Positions 26,501 through 36,950 of a DNA stretch of 64,000 nt are shown piece by piece (position 1 is the first letter of the stretch; every line of letters starts with the position of its first letter). This DNA comes from Polytrichum commune. Lineage: Eukaryota; Streptophyta; Polytrichopsida; Polytrichales; Polytrichaceae. The stretch is taken from positions 10,168,001-10,232,000 of the forward strand of contig OX485803.1 in assembly GCA_950295325.1 (NCBI GenBank). Direction: 5' to 3'. A program made the position numbers and the translations under genes. The notes beneath the pieces are model-generated. The model saw only the letters and a list, made by a program, of their open reading frames with translations, had not been told where the DNA came from and ran no database searches.

Positions 26501-26794
26501 ATATCATAAGATTTATTTTGATATATAATAAAGACATCGCGACAACTATTTTGGAGCACAATCTCAATGTTTAATGTGTTGATAGTCTTTAAAAATTTAA
26601 CTCTCTTGAATAAATGATTAGAATTAAAGTTGAAAATAAAAAACACAATGGAGTTTCCCCAACTTCGTGTATATCGGGAGGACGCCAATGGTTTGTGAAT
26701 CAATGTTGACAACCACAATACCCAATGCATATTCACTACAAATCTGGGCAAAAAAATTGTATTGCACAAGCTAATTACGTCCACAGTGTTGTAG

Positions 26795-26814
26795 CATTAG
26801 GAGGCCTCCCAATT
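26795..26814. repeat. Palindrome-family copy
   Basis: CATTAGGAGGCCTCCCAATT is a near-palindrome centred on GGCC, inside a 100-residue minus-strand open frame that also contains the copy at 26918. Confidence 0.75.
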
Positions 26815-26917
26815 CTATATTACATATTTTATTACTCATGTACTTATTAGGGCTTACAAATGTTTTCAAAATAGTGTATTCTAAGATTCCTTGGAAAAGC
26901 ACCCACCCAATATTCAA

Positions 26918-26937
26918 CATCGGGAGGCCTCCCAATG
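26918..26937. repeat. Palindrome-family copy
   Basis: CATCGGGAGGCCTCCCAATG, palindromic except for one base pair. It lies 123 bp from the copy at 26795. Confidence 0.8.
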
Positions 26938-27611
26938 TCAATGTGTTTACCAAACAATTGCATAACTTCAAATATCTACTCACCTCATTAACCTCCTTCT
27001 GAACGTCTTGATATCTATTTCTATTGTCTTTGAATTGATGTGGCATTTGATCAACATTGATGCGAACTATCAATTCCTTTGTTGTATGTACGTACTTGAA
27101 TCATTATGGCCTTGACTTTCACATGCCCTTGTTGTCATGGGTCGAGGATCGCTTGCCATTCTTGTACCTTTGCTTGTAGGCCATGAAAGTGGCTCGAGAG
27201 ATTCCATGAATATTTCACTAAGCACAAAGACAAATCATTTTACCTTCTACTACTATTCCATGTCTAGATCCCAGACTTATAATCCTACTGAAAATTTTGG
27301 TAGCCCATTCCCCCCGTTCCACCAAAGGACTTGCCCCAATATTTACTTAAATAAGTTGGGTGGATGCTTATGGAAACAATTTATAACAATTCTCCAAACA
27401 ACATTCTTGATCGCTAACAACATGAATGGATCCTACATCAAGAAGACGACTAGGTTTTGAAGAGTTTATATGATTGCAATCATTAATGGAGTTGTTATAG
27501 GGAGCTTTTCTCATCACACTGAAGAATTATTTGCTCTTACTAGAAGAAATTTCACATACAAAGTCCTCAACTTCAAAGAGTAGAAGACCATTATCAAAAC
27601 ATGTTTGTGTA

Positions 27612-29500
27612 AGACACTTGTAGTTTAGTTTTTGGTTACAAACAAAACCTAGGGAAACACTCAGGGAAGACTAAAAAGGTGACTTGTATATCATCTAGGT
27701 GTCTCATATAAGTTTGATTAAGGAAAGCACCGGGTACATTAATGGGAAGTACTTGTGGTAGTAAAGGCGGTGTGGGTAATGCTTGTGGTACGATCGGTAT
27801 TAGTAAGGGTAGAGGTGTTAAAGGGTTTTGAATTGCCTCTACTTGTGAAATGCCTAAAGTTGAACCAAAATATAGTTGTTGAGGTTTAATAGATGATAAT
27901 GTTTCCTCTTGACCTTTATTGTGTGTAGATTTTGGACTCTCTACATTTGGTTCCGTTTCAGGATTTTCATTTTGCAATTTAATGACAGACCTTAACTAAC
28001 GCTTTCATCTTTCAACTTTCTTCCTCTGATAGTCTATAGCAATTGCACGATCCTCTCTAGCCTTATCATTGACCACTTTTCTCACTGAGGCTATTTGTGC
28101 GTGTGATCTTTCATGTGCAGTTTCCAGTACGGAAATTGCATATGATCATATGTGAACACTCACTACGTTTGCCTTCATCTATTGCATTTCACAATCCATC
28201 TTCTCCCATTCAAGCATAATTCTGCAAAATTAACAAAATTCTTGCCCTAAAGTGAAGAATCATAAAAATCTGGAATGTTAACACTTACACACGGATCAAA
28301 GGGTCCGTAATAAAACCGAGCGTCAAAAGTAGTAAATTGTCCACCATTCAAAAACCATAACCAAATTTGTTGATTGGAAAAAATTATGCTTTATGTTGGC
28401 TATAAATCACGAACATAAATCTAAGGTCCACTTTCAATCTCGGACAACCTTTGTTAGTAATTACTTCATTAAAACCCTCACCATTATTCCAGATATTTTC
28501 CAAAATCTTTTCTTGAAGATGCATGGGTAAATTAAGGAAATTGGTTAAGAATCCTTTTGGATAGATTGGATGATTTGGTCCAATATGGATTCCGGCTCCC
28601 CAAAATGATGCTTTATAAAAACGGTATAAAGCAACAAACAGATGTGGTCCCTAGTATAACTCATTATCAAGGGTGCTCAATTCTTGTGGTTAAGCTCCCA
28701 CGGCCACATCCTGAAAATTGACACATTGGTGTTAAAGATAAGACACTCATAAGATATCAGTTTGTGACCCAATTGTACGGGTTAACACTTTTGATTTCAA
28801 AATTTCCATAGATTTGGGTTTGAGCTTACGTTTATTCAATTCACAATCCCTTGAATAGAGTCCTAGACCTTTGCAAGTCCAACAAACTATTTGTGGAGGT
28901 GACTCTGTTTGATAAGTACTTCAATATGTTTTGTTATGAATAATGCTTTAGCTGGTGTTTTAAGTTGACATTTACAAACTCGGTTGACAATCCTTTCAAC
29001 AACTTCCTCGAAGCCTATAAGGCTTATCTCTCCCAAGGTAGTCTTGGACATGCCGAAGGGTGTATATTTTAAAGGATAATTTAGTGAATTTTGATGACCT
29101 CTAGATTTCCATACTTTGGGTTGATTCATAAAATAGACATTTGGTTGTAACTCTAGGCGCTTGGTTTTTGATATAATTTTGAATTTAAATTATTGCATTT
29201 AGATTGTGAATTTAAAAAAAAAATAGTTGTGTACTTATATCCTGACTTTTTGTGTCTCCTAAAGATTTACTTTAAGTTCTTTATTCAAAATCCAAGCCCA
29301 TCAATATTTCTAATAACCTTATATGCCTAGACTTAAATCGACCGAAGCCTTCATCGGCAACGGCGCCAAATCGTAGTTTAGTTTTTAGTTCCAAACAAAA
29401 CCCATGGAAGCACTCAGGGATGACTTAAAAGGTGATTTGTATATCATCCAGTTGTCTCATATAAGTTGGATTAAGGAAAACACCAAGTTATTTCATTTTA
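27612..29500 (-). mobile_element. Decayed LTR element with tRNA-Asp-type primer site
   Basis: Read on the minus strand, TTGGCGCCGTTGCCGA (complement of about 29352-29368) matches the primer site of Athila-like and related plant gypsy elements that use tRNA-Asp. It directly follows sequence ending ACTAAACTAC. A second copy of that sequence, similar over about 110 bp, lies at about 27619-27735 (versus 29372-29490) and ends ACTAAACTACA. These are read as the 3' ends of the two LTRs. Their similarity stops after about 110 bp, so at least one LTR is truncated. The 1.6 kb between them holds only fragments (minus open frames at 28887-29129 and 27636-27977), without recognisable pol. A non-autonomous or deleted copy is most likely. 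Confidence 0.5.
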
Positions 29501-30339
29501 TTTTGGATTAGAACTGACAGTTGGGTTATGGGTAAGGGATAAAAACTTTAAAAAACTCTCCAAGTCAATACATGCATTTGTGATAGTCACTCACCTCACT
29601 CTAATTTCCCAGGCAATAGGCTGGCAGTGAGTTCATTTTAATTGGACCAAGTGCGGTGCACAAGCATAGCCACAGCCATAGTCAATGGTCTTGCATGAAT
29701 AACTCATTTTTGTTTATTTACTGAAGCCAAGGGCACTTCAGTGTAGTCAATAATCTTGTATTAATTAATAAATTTTAGTGGAACTTGAAAATATTGTGTT
29801 GTTATCCTTTCGGGTCTCTCTAATTTCTTTAATAACTGACAATTTTAATTGCACAGTCTGACAATGGTCTTTTTACCTGATCTTGGCAAAATCTTGCACC
29901 CATAAATCACGACAATAGGCCATACCACAATCAAGTTAATGGAACATGACTAGATCCTTTAATGTACCTTAGGAGATTCAATATTCAATTTATAATACCA
30001 TCGACTTGGTCGCGACCCACTTAAATATTTCTTTCATTTATTAGGTTGTTGGGTCAATGGTCTAGTACGTTGAAATATCATGTATTCACGTCATCAATCT
30101 TGCATGCCTTCTTAGAAATCTCCCCAACCTTAATTGGGAATTATATACTTACCATTGGCGAGTCAATAAGTTGTTTGGTCTCCCCAACCCTTGCTTCTTC
30201 CGACTTTGCTTGAACAGTTTGCGACCAAGGGCTGTCCTTTCATCACTTGTCATAAGTTAGAAAAACTACCTAGATACGCTCTGAGATACAAAGACCATAG
30301 TCCTCTCAACTGCATGAATTTCTCAACAAGTATCTTAAG
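29501..30339. other. Probably LTR remnant and unassigned AT-rich DNA
   Basis: Lies beyond the recognised 5' LTR end of the minus-strand element, so it may contain the rest of that LTR. No gene or clear boundary seen. Confidence 0.3.
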
Positions 30340-30729
30340 TGAAGACTAATTCAGGCACCATGGGCCTTGGCTTGGTCGTTAGGGCTCATGGCCCCCAATG
30401 AGGAGGTTGTGGGTTCTATTCCCCATGCCGGCGTGGTGCTCACCACCTTAGTCCACCCAACTATGGTGGGGGGTCCTTGGACCTTATTGTATGGGTACCT
30501 CAAAGCCCTTTGGGGGGATACCATGTCCGGTATCTTCAAGGCACTAGTGGCTAGCTAGGAACTAGTATGGTGTGTCACTATAGTGCCCATCCTCGAAAGG
30601 GGAGAGTAGTATTGCCCCAATGCCCCCTTGTCTGGTGGGCATCGGGTCATTGACATTACGAACGGACACTTTATTCACGCCGGCCCCTTCAAAGGGACCG
30701 GAGTTTCTATCTATTTGAAGACTAATTCA
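30340..30729 (+). mobile_element. tRNA-derived SINE with 14-bp target-site duplication
   Basis: The body, about 30354-30715 (362 bp), is flanked by perfect direct repeats TGAAGACTAATTCA at 30340-30353 and 30716-30729. Near its 5' end is an A-box-like TGGCTTGGTCGTTAGGG (from 30368), and then the B-box GGTTCTATTCC (30412-30422), one base from the consensus GGTTCGANTCC. These are the internal RNA polymerase III promoter parts of a tRNA-derived head. The GC-rich body differs sharply from the surrounding AT-rich DNA. The 3' end TTTCTATCTATT lacks a long poly-A, as in Au-type plant SINEs. Non-autonomous, and needs a partner LINE. Little decay of the duplication suggests a fairly recent insertion. 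Confidence 0.85.
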
Positions 30730-33500
30730 TCGAACATTCTCGCCACTGGGATCATTCATAAAAGAGTTTATTGCTTGTGCTAAATTACATTTATGCATGT
30801 TATGGTGACATGCGGTAAAAAAAAATCTCTTTTTGACACATGTTGATTGAAAGTTTCAAATCATTTCCCTCAACTCCTTTGTAGCAAATATCATAACCTT
30901 ATGTTCACTTGAATGTACCGTCATGAAACGAAAAGAGATTGCCTTCACTACTGAGGCCTAAGCTTAAGTGCTTTCATATATCTACGGTTAACTTAATCCT
31001 CCACCAATTCAATCACTCCATCAACTTCAATAAAAGACTTCACAATTCCCTCTGCAATTATGAGAAAGGATCCAATTGAATGGACAGACAAACAATCCGG
31101 TATGGACCCTCTGCATTAATTAAGAAGAACCGGCGGTTAGTTATGACTGAGCCAGTGGAATTTAAGAGGTAACATATTGAAATTTGCGGCTTCGGGAGAA
31201 TCACGGATCATCTTAGAGGAATCTATGGAAGATACTTCGAATAAATAAAGCAAACCCATAAGATGTCAACATGTAAACCGGTTGGATTTAGAATCACTAA
31301 GAGCTTGACCAACGATTTTTTTTAAAAAAAAAAAAAAAACTTTCCGGGCGCTGCTCTGGACATTCCTCAACTGTTTGAAACTTCAGATTATTATCTTTCC
31401 ATTACTGAGCTCTCTCTCTTCCTGTTATCACCACTCGGAAATTCAGCGCATCTAAGTTAATTTCTCCCCCTCTCAGACAGTAATAGATAATGAAATTACT
31501 TATTAGCACGGATTGACTTCAAGTTGATGTATATGGATATGATTCAGGAATCCCTCCCGATAAATTTAAGCAACTACACCACATAACAAATGATCACACA
31601 TAGATGGCAACAAATTAGGTATCTTCCAGTACATTCACCCTGGATTAACCTTTTCAAATACTTGGTACCATAGACAATTGACTGGCAAATTTGCATCACA
31701 TCTCAAGGTTGCAATTCACAAATAACACTCAGCAATTGATTCACACAAGGTAGTTACAAAAATTGGCAGAGTTATGGTACATCAAAAAACTAAAGTTTGG
31801 GGGGCCTCGACTAAGAATTGCCCTCCTGAAATACCTTTTCAACAACGCTGTAGATGTGAAGATTCATGCCCATCTCCATCAGACTATAACCTTTGCAATC
31901 CCTCGTTTTATGATATCTCAGGACCTCAGTCTATATGCACATGCTAAATTAGGAAAATCTAGTTCATATGAAGTCCTATTCACATTAGAATCCTATTTGC
32001 ATTAAAGAACACAAAAAATCAATATCACAACACCACAATTTCATGGGGATTATTTGGTCACTTTGTCCAGCCATTGCATTGATAACCATCACGCTAACAT
32101 GATTAGGACCTGGTGGAAAGCATAGTCAATTACACAACTCCATTACCCTTCATAGAACTTATTTTCATCATCAACCCATGCTAAGCATGAGAACTATCAT
32201 CAAATAATGTCTCTTGTCCTAAACGTTGCTAAGCCTATGCCATTCTTGTCCTTCAAAAGAAAGTGACATATCAAAATCAAAGGTAAGTGCATGCATTCCT
32301 TCAAATTACTATAAATCATTTTTCAGTATTTGTTAGATGCAACTGCATTCTCTAGAATGGGTACACCTATAATATCTAGAGCTATGAATTGATTTATCCA
32401 CAAATTAATTCTTATTGTGAGCTCTCTTGTGCATACCAAGAAACTTGTAATGTATAAGCACTGTGAGGCCTCCTGATATTATTGGAAGCATCTATATAGG
32501 GGGAACATCTTTATTATAATAGTGAATATTCACATAATTAAAACATGTTGTTTTTGTGAAGGTGATAGAATATGTTTATATTTAGGTCACCTATGAGAAT
32601 TGCACTCATGCCACGTGTTGGGAACTAATAGAATCATAATGACATTATGACGTACATGGCATGACATATTGATACATGTTGGAGAAAGTTGTGAAGGGAG
32701 GTGCAATTTAGTTTCACGAAACACATGTGATACTGATAGTGCACATCTTTCAGGGGGTTTATTCAGAGTGTATTATGGAGGCGAGCCGTTAACTCCATCG
32801 TGACATCCATGACGTGGTCATTAACGAAATGTCCAAGCTAATAAGCAATCTACTCTCTTAAAATGGTGATAATAGACAAGCAACTATAATGGCAACCGCT
32901 CATAACGCAATATAATCTACATATCATCTATATAGAATCGTGATCCGTTAGGGTGGCGTGATTGTGTTGGGAGCAATATGTATTGGGAGCTCTCCTAAAG
33001 CCATTTGTATTTATGTTTCCACAACAAAGCCTTGGGGCGCTGCGGAGTGAATATAAATCCTTCCCGGCTTGCAACAAGATTTAGTTTACCATCCTCTTAG
33101 TTATCCCCATCCATAACTTGGCCTCTTTCAATCCATTTTTGGGTAGAAAATTTTGTGTTGCAGATCCACGAGCTGCCTAAAGAAATAGGTTTAGTGTAGA
33201 TAAGAGTTGTTGCGCATTTCTAGCCAATTAAGTTTATATCTTGGACATTGTCTTATTGTTTCACATTCCTAAAAATTTGCATTTTGAACATTCCCTATGC
33301 AAGTGCATTGGGTTGCTGCATTGTTAGCGAGTTTCTTGTATGGGATACATTCTTGATGGAAATTATTTGAGGGTTGAAGGGTAAGGTATTTTGATGTATT
33401 ATGTTTGAGTTTCTTGCACTGGGAGCACACTTGATGTTGAAAATTTTAGGATTTATGCTTGGGTTTGTTGCAATTGCGGAGAGCAACTTGCATAAGGAGG
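30730..33500. other. AT-rich region without recognised genes
   Basis: Contains a poly-A run of about 20 bases near 31320-31340 and palindrome-family copies at 32459-32478 and 32981-33000. No protein family was recognised in the short open frames. Confidence 0.4.
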
Positions 33501-33534
33501 TCTATAATACTAGACGATTTTGTTATCACAATCA

Positions 33535-34075
33535 TTGTACATCATTTTGGGTGACCATCCAAGAGCAGCTAGAGAAGGAACAGGGCAAGGTGAAGGCAGG
33601 CCGAGCAAGCGGCGACAGAGGCAAGGCGAGTGCGAACTGAGGGCGGGGACGAAGGCAAGAACGCGTGGCAACGGGGGACGAGAGCGAGGGGCAGTAGAGG
33701 TCTGGCGCTGGGGCCATAAGCCGGGTACCTTCGAAAACAAAGAGCCAGGCTGGGCAGGTCAAGACCCGGACGAAGGACCTGGGTACCTGGAGGAGGAAGA
33801 CGGGGAGCGGACCAACGTGGGTAGGCCACGTGTGCCAGGAACGGATGTGGAGCCGGGACTCGGGAACCCCGGTTATATAGGAGCCAACCGAGCCCGAGTA
33901 TCCACGGGAGCCGGCCACGTGGAAAGGAAAAGATCTTGGGAACACACTTAGAACAATGGGAACCTACTTAGTGCGGCGGGAACGCGGATTAAGCCTCGGG
34001 AACGATACCTAAGTCGGCGGGAACCAAGGACGAGACCGTTGGGGAACGGATGAAGGCATTAGTAGGATAGGATTA
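33535..34075. other. GC-rich island with repeated CGGGAAC words
   Basis: Base composition switches abruptly to GC- and purine-rich. CGGCGGGAAC or CTCGGGAAC recurs at about 33975, 33995 and 34017. Long open frames occur on both strands here but overlap one another, which points to composition rather than genes. Together with the TATA-like CCTATATAAAGG near 34515 and the GAAGAC-rich block after 35700, it may be part of a large LTR or non-coding retroelement. Confidence 0.35.
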
Positions 34076-34641
34076 GTTTTAGTGATGACATAGTCACTTT
34101 TTGATGAGAGGCAAGCACCTTAGTAACTAGAGGTAGTGACCACTTAGGATTTAGCGAACAATGAGTGGACACGTACTTACTAAAGGATGTGGATGACGGA
34201 CAAAGCCAAGGGATGAAAATCCCTTGGATGACATTAACCGCCTTAACTATCTAAGCAATGAAGGATGAAATTGGGAATGAATGACTCATGGATGGTAACC
34301 GAACCCACCTAGGTACATCTAGGAAATTAGAAGAACATAACCAATCTTCCCCACAATAACATCTATATTTAGCACGTGTGGGTTCTGTAAATAGATCCGG
34401 CAGACCTAAATTTAGACTGCAGCCTTAATTCAGACTATAATTAGCCTAATTAGACATTTGGCATTAGGGGGCCACACCTAACCGCTAATTCAACCAATTA
34501 TAAGATTTCAAAACCTATATAAAGGGGGCACTACGGACCCCTATAGCACCTCATTATTCATTTCAACAATCCAACGTGAGCGTCAAGAGGAGCATTATCG
34601 GGAGCGTTTTAACGAAGACCTATTTGGAGCATTATCGGGAG

Positions 34642-35698
34642 CAGGCCATAAATTTGACACCCTAGCCAAATTTCCAGGGGACACCCTGTCCCAAATTTTG
34701 GGTGTCCCAAGGACACCCTGCTCCAATTTTTGGGTGTCCTCATAAATTTCTCTTAAGTTTTTTTGGTCAAAATAGGTACAATTTTGAAAAATATATAATA
34801 TCATTTCAAAATCTCAATTAAAAATAAACAAATCACTACATATCATAACTTGCAATGCAAATCAAACCTACAAGCGGCGGCCTTTCATAGTACACCACTT
34901 CACCCATACTTGTTCAAAGTCAATGGCCTCTATGGGGATTTTTGCCATTGCAACTCTCATTTGTGCTTCCAAAGTCTCTAATACCAAACTACACCGTAAA
35001 GTAGATTTAATATGATTTTGAGTAGAAAATCCTCTCTCACAAGAAGTTGTACTAGCAGGAATTACAAGAACAGCTTGCCACAACTTTGTCATATGAGGAT
35101 ATCTTCCAACATAGTCCAAATTGGAAGAATAAACCATTCAAGCTTGGTGCATTTTAAGACCACCACATGAAATATGAAGTGTATCCAAAAACCTCGAAGC
35201 TCTGATTTTAAACCACGCTCATAAAAAAGATTCCCTCCATTAGTGCAGAAGTGGTCAATGAAACTCTGAAGCCATAAATGAGCATTTCGATGAAGAAGTC
35301 TCAAGTCTGTTGAAAAACAGACAGGGCTAAATAGCTTAGCTGCATTGAAGAGCTTCAAATCAGGAAATCGTTGCTGCAATGATTCTATCACCTTAACCAC
35401 GTAGGCCTGTGCAATCACCTTGCACCCATGGAGGGTACCATCACCACCAAACTCAATTGCATGAGGCAATGGTACATAATGCAATATATGTGAATGCACC
35501 ACTCCTGTAGAGTCTTGAAAATGGATCTCACCACCTCTAGAAATGTCCAAAAATTGTGCCACAAATTTGGTATCCGCTGATACGCCCTACAAGTACAGGG
35601 GACACCCTTGTAGGATTTTTGGGTGTCCTCGGGGACACCCTGTTTGAGACAGTCTAGAAAGCAAAATACACCCCCCAGGGTGTCAATTTTATGCCCTG
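34642..35698 (-). mobile_element. hAT-family DNA transposon, decayed, with 8-bp TSD
   Basis: The terminal inverted repeats are CAGGCCATAAATTTGACACC at the left end (34642) and, as complement of the right end at 35698, CAGGGCATAAAATTGACACC. They are flanked by 8-bp repeats ATCGGGAG (34634-34641) and ATTGGGAG (35699-35706), which differ by one base. An 8-bp duplication and CAGGG-type ends are hAT hallmarks. Subterminal GGACACCCT/AGGGTGTCC words recur at both ends. At 1,057 bp it is far shorter than an autonomous element and keeps only part of the transposase. Confidence 0.85.
34868..35562 (-). pseudogene. hAT transposase fragment (C-terminal dimerisation domain)
   Basis: Two overlapping minus-strand frames (35089..35562 and 34868..35137) together cover the C-terminal part of an hAT transposase. 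The first carries RFPDLKLFNAAKLFSPVCF and the region before the dimerisation domain. The second carries the hAT C-terminal signature VIPASTTSCERGFSTQNHIK. A frame change near 35100-35150 breaks the gene, and the N-terminal BED finger and most of the catalytic DDE region are missing, so it cannot be functional. Confidence 0.75.
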
Positions 35699-35706
35699 AT
35701 TGGGAG

Positions 35707-36950
35707 CGATTTGAAGACAATCGGAGCTTCGCGATTTTACTCGAGGAATCAAAGATCTTTTCAACAACCTTGAAGACTCTAAAACGTTTAGAGATATTTG
35801 AAGACTTGAAGGATTGAAATATATCCTCGAGCTTGAAGACCTAAAGGATTGAAATATTATCCTCAAGCTTGAAGACCTAAAAGATTGAAATATTATCCTC
35901 GAGCTTGAAGACTTAAAGGATTGAAATACTATCCTCGAGCTTGAAGACAACTGAAGGCCCGCGGCTGAGGGACCACGAGGCCGCAAGGCGTGAAGACGAA
36001 GACCGAAGATTTAGAGAAATTTGAAGACTCTAAAACTCTTAGAGATATTCGAAGACTGAAGGCCCAAGGGTGAGGGACCACGAGGCTGCAAGGCGTGAAA
36101 ACGAAGGCCGAAGACTTAGCGATATGTGAAGATACTCGAAGACGAACGGCTTCGAGTTTGAAGACCGGATTTAGACTGAGAGCCCGCGATACTGAAGGCC
36201 CGCGGACTGGGTACCATGACTGGAGGATCACGGAACCGGACGGCGAGTTTCCGAGACTTGAAGACTGATTCTTAACGAATCCGAAGACTCGGAGATATGA
36301 AGACCCCTTTTGGGTGTACCTTGAAGATTGAGGGCCCGAGGTACTGAGAGACCACAAGACCATAGGAACGAAGACTAAAGACCTGTGAAGTATTTGAAGA
36401 CTTGATTGAAGACTTTTGAAGACCGGGAGAACATGGAAAACTAAAGGGGCCACAAGACTGAGGGCCCATGAGACTGGAGGACCAAGAAGACTTTAGGATT
36501 TGAAGGTCTTTTCAAGAGATTACGAAATCAAGAACTGCAAGAAAAGACTTGAAGACATTAAAAGCTTTCTTCAAGATTTGGAGACTGAGGGCCCTCGGGA
36601 CCAGAGGACCGCAAGCTCGAGACCAAGACCGCAAGTTTGAAGCCCTTTCGAGGACTAAAGGTTTAAACGAACTTTCTAACCAAGATCTAAGATACCTTTT
36701 GGGTCTAAGGAGATGACAAGATATCAAAAGTGAAGATGCTAAGAGATTGACAAAATCCGAAGCTCATCGTGAAAACAAAGAAGATTGCGTAAGGAATCCA
36801 AGACCGAAGCATTCAAGAGAATAGGAAGATTAGAGAAGATCCTTCCTAGGAATTTAGAGATATTCAAGAATAAAGAACTAAACTCTCATGAGTAGAGAAT
36901 ACAAAGGAAAACCAGACAAAAGGGAACTTTAGAAGAATGAAGACATTAAG
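35707..36950. repeat. GAAGAC-rich degenerate repeat block
   Basis: Over about 1.2 kb the word TTGAAGAC or CGAAGAC recurs dozens of times at irregular spacing, with GAGGGCCC(G/A) and GGACCACGAGGC phrases mixed in. A regular part at about 35800-35945 has a 40-44 bp unit containing GATTGAAATATTATCCTC and GAGCTTGAAGACCTAAA, repeated about four times. Reverse-strand open frames here (SSSRIIFQSF repeats) follow from the periodicity and are not taken as genes. The hAT element sits at its left edge. Confidence 0.75.

Larger units (their letters stand above)
22863..27610. other. Gene-poor region with dispersed palindromes
   Basis: AT-rich with no recognised protein. Its notable content is the 20-bp palindrome family (copies listed separately) at 23481, 24761, 26671, 26795 and 26918. 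Open frames are short and lack family motifs. Confidence 0.4.

Noticed and set aside
30354-30440. A tRNA gene
   Set aside because: A- and B-box-like motifs are present, but the sequence does not fold as a clover leaf by eye and continues into a 362-bp body bordered by a target duplication, so a SINE fits better.
33520-33951. A 143-residue plus-strand frame and a 137-residue minus-strand frame over the same bases
   Set aside because: Mutually exclusive frames in a GC-rich island with low-complexity Arg/Gly/Pro products and no family match.
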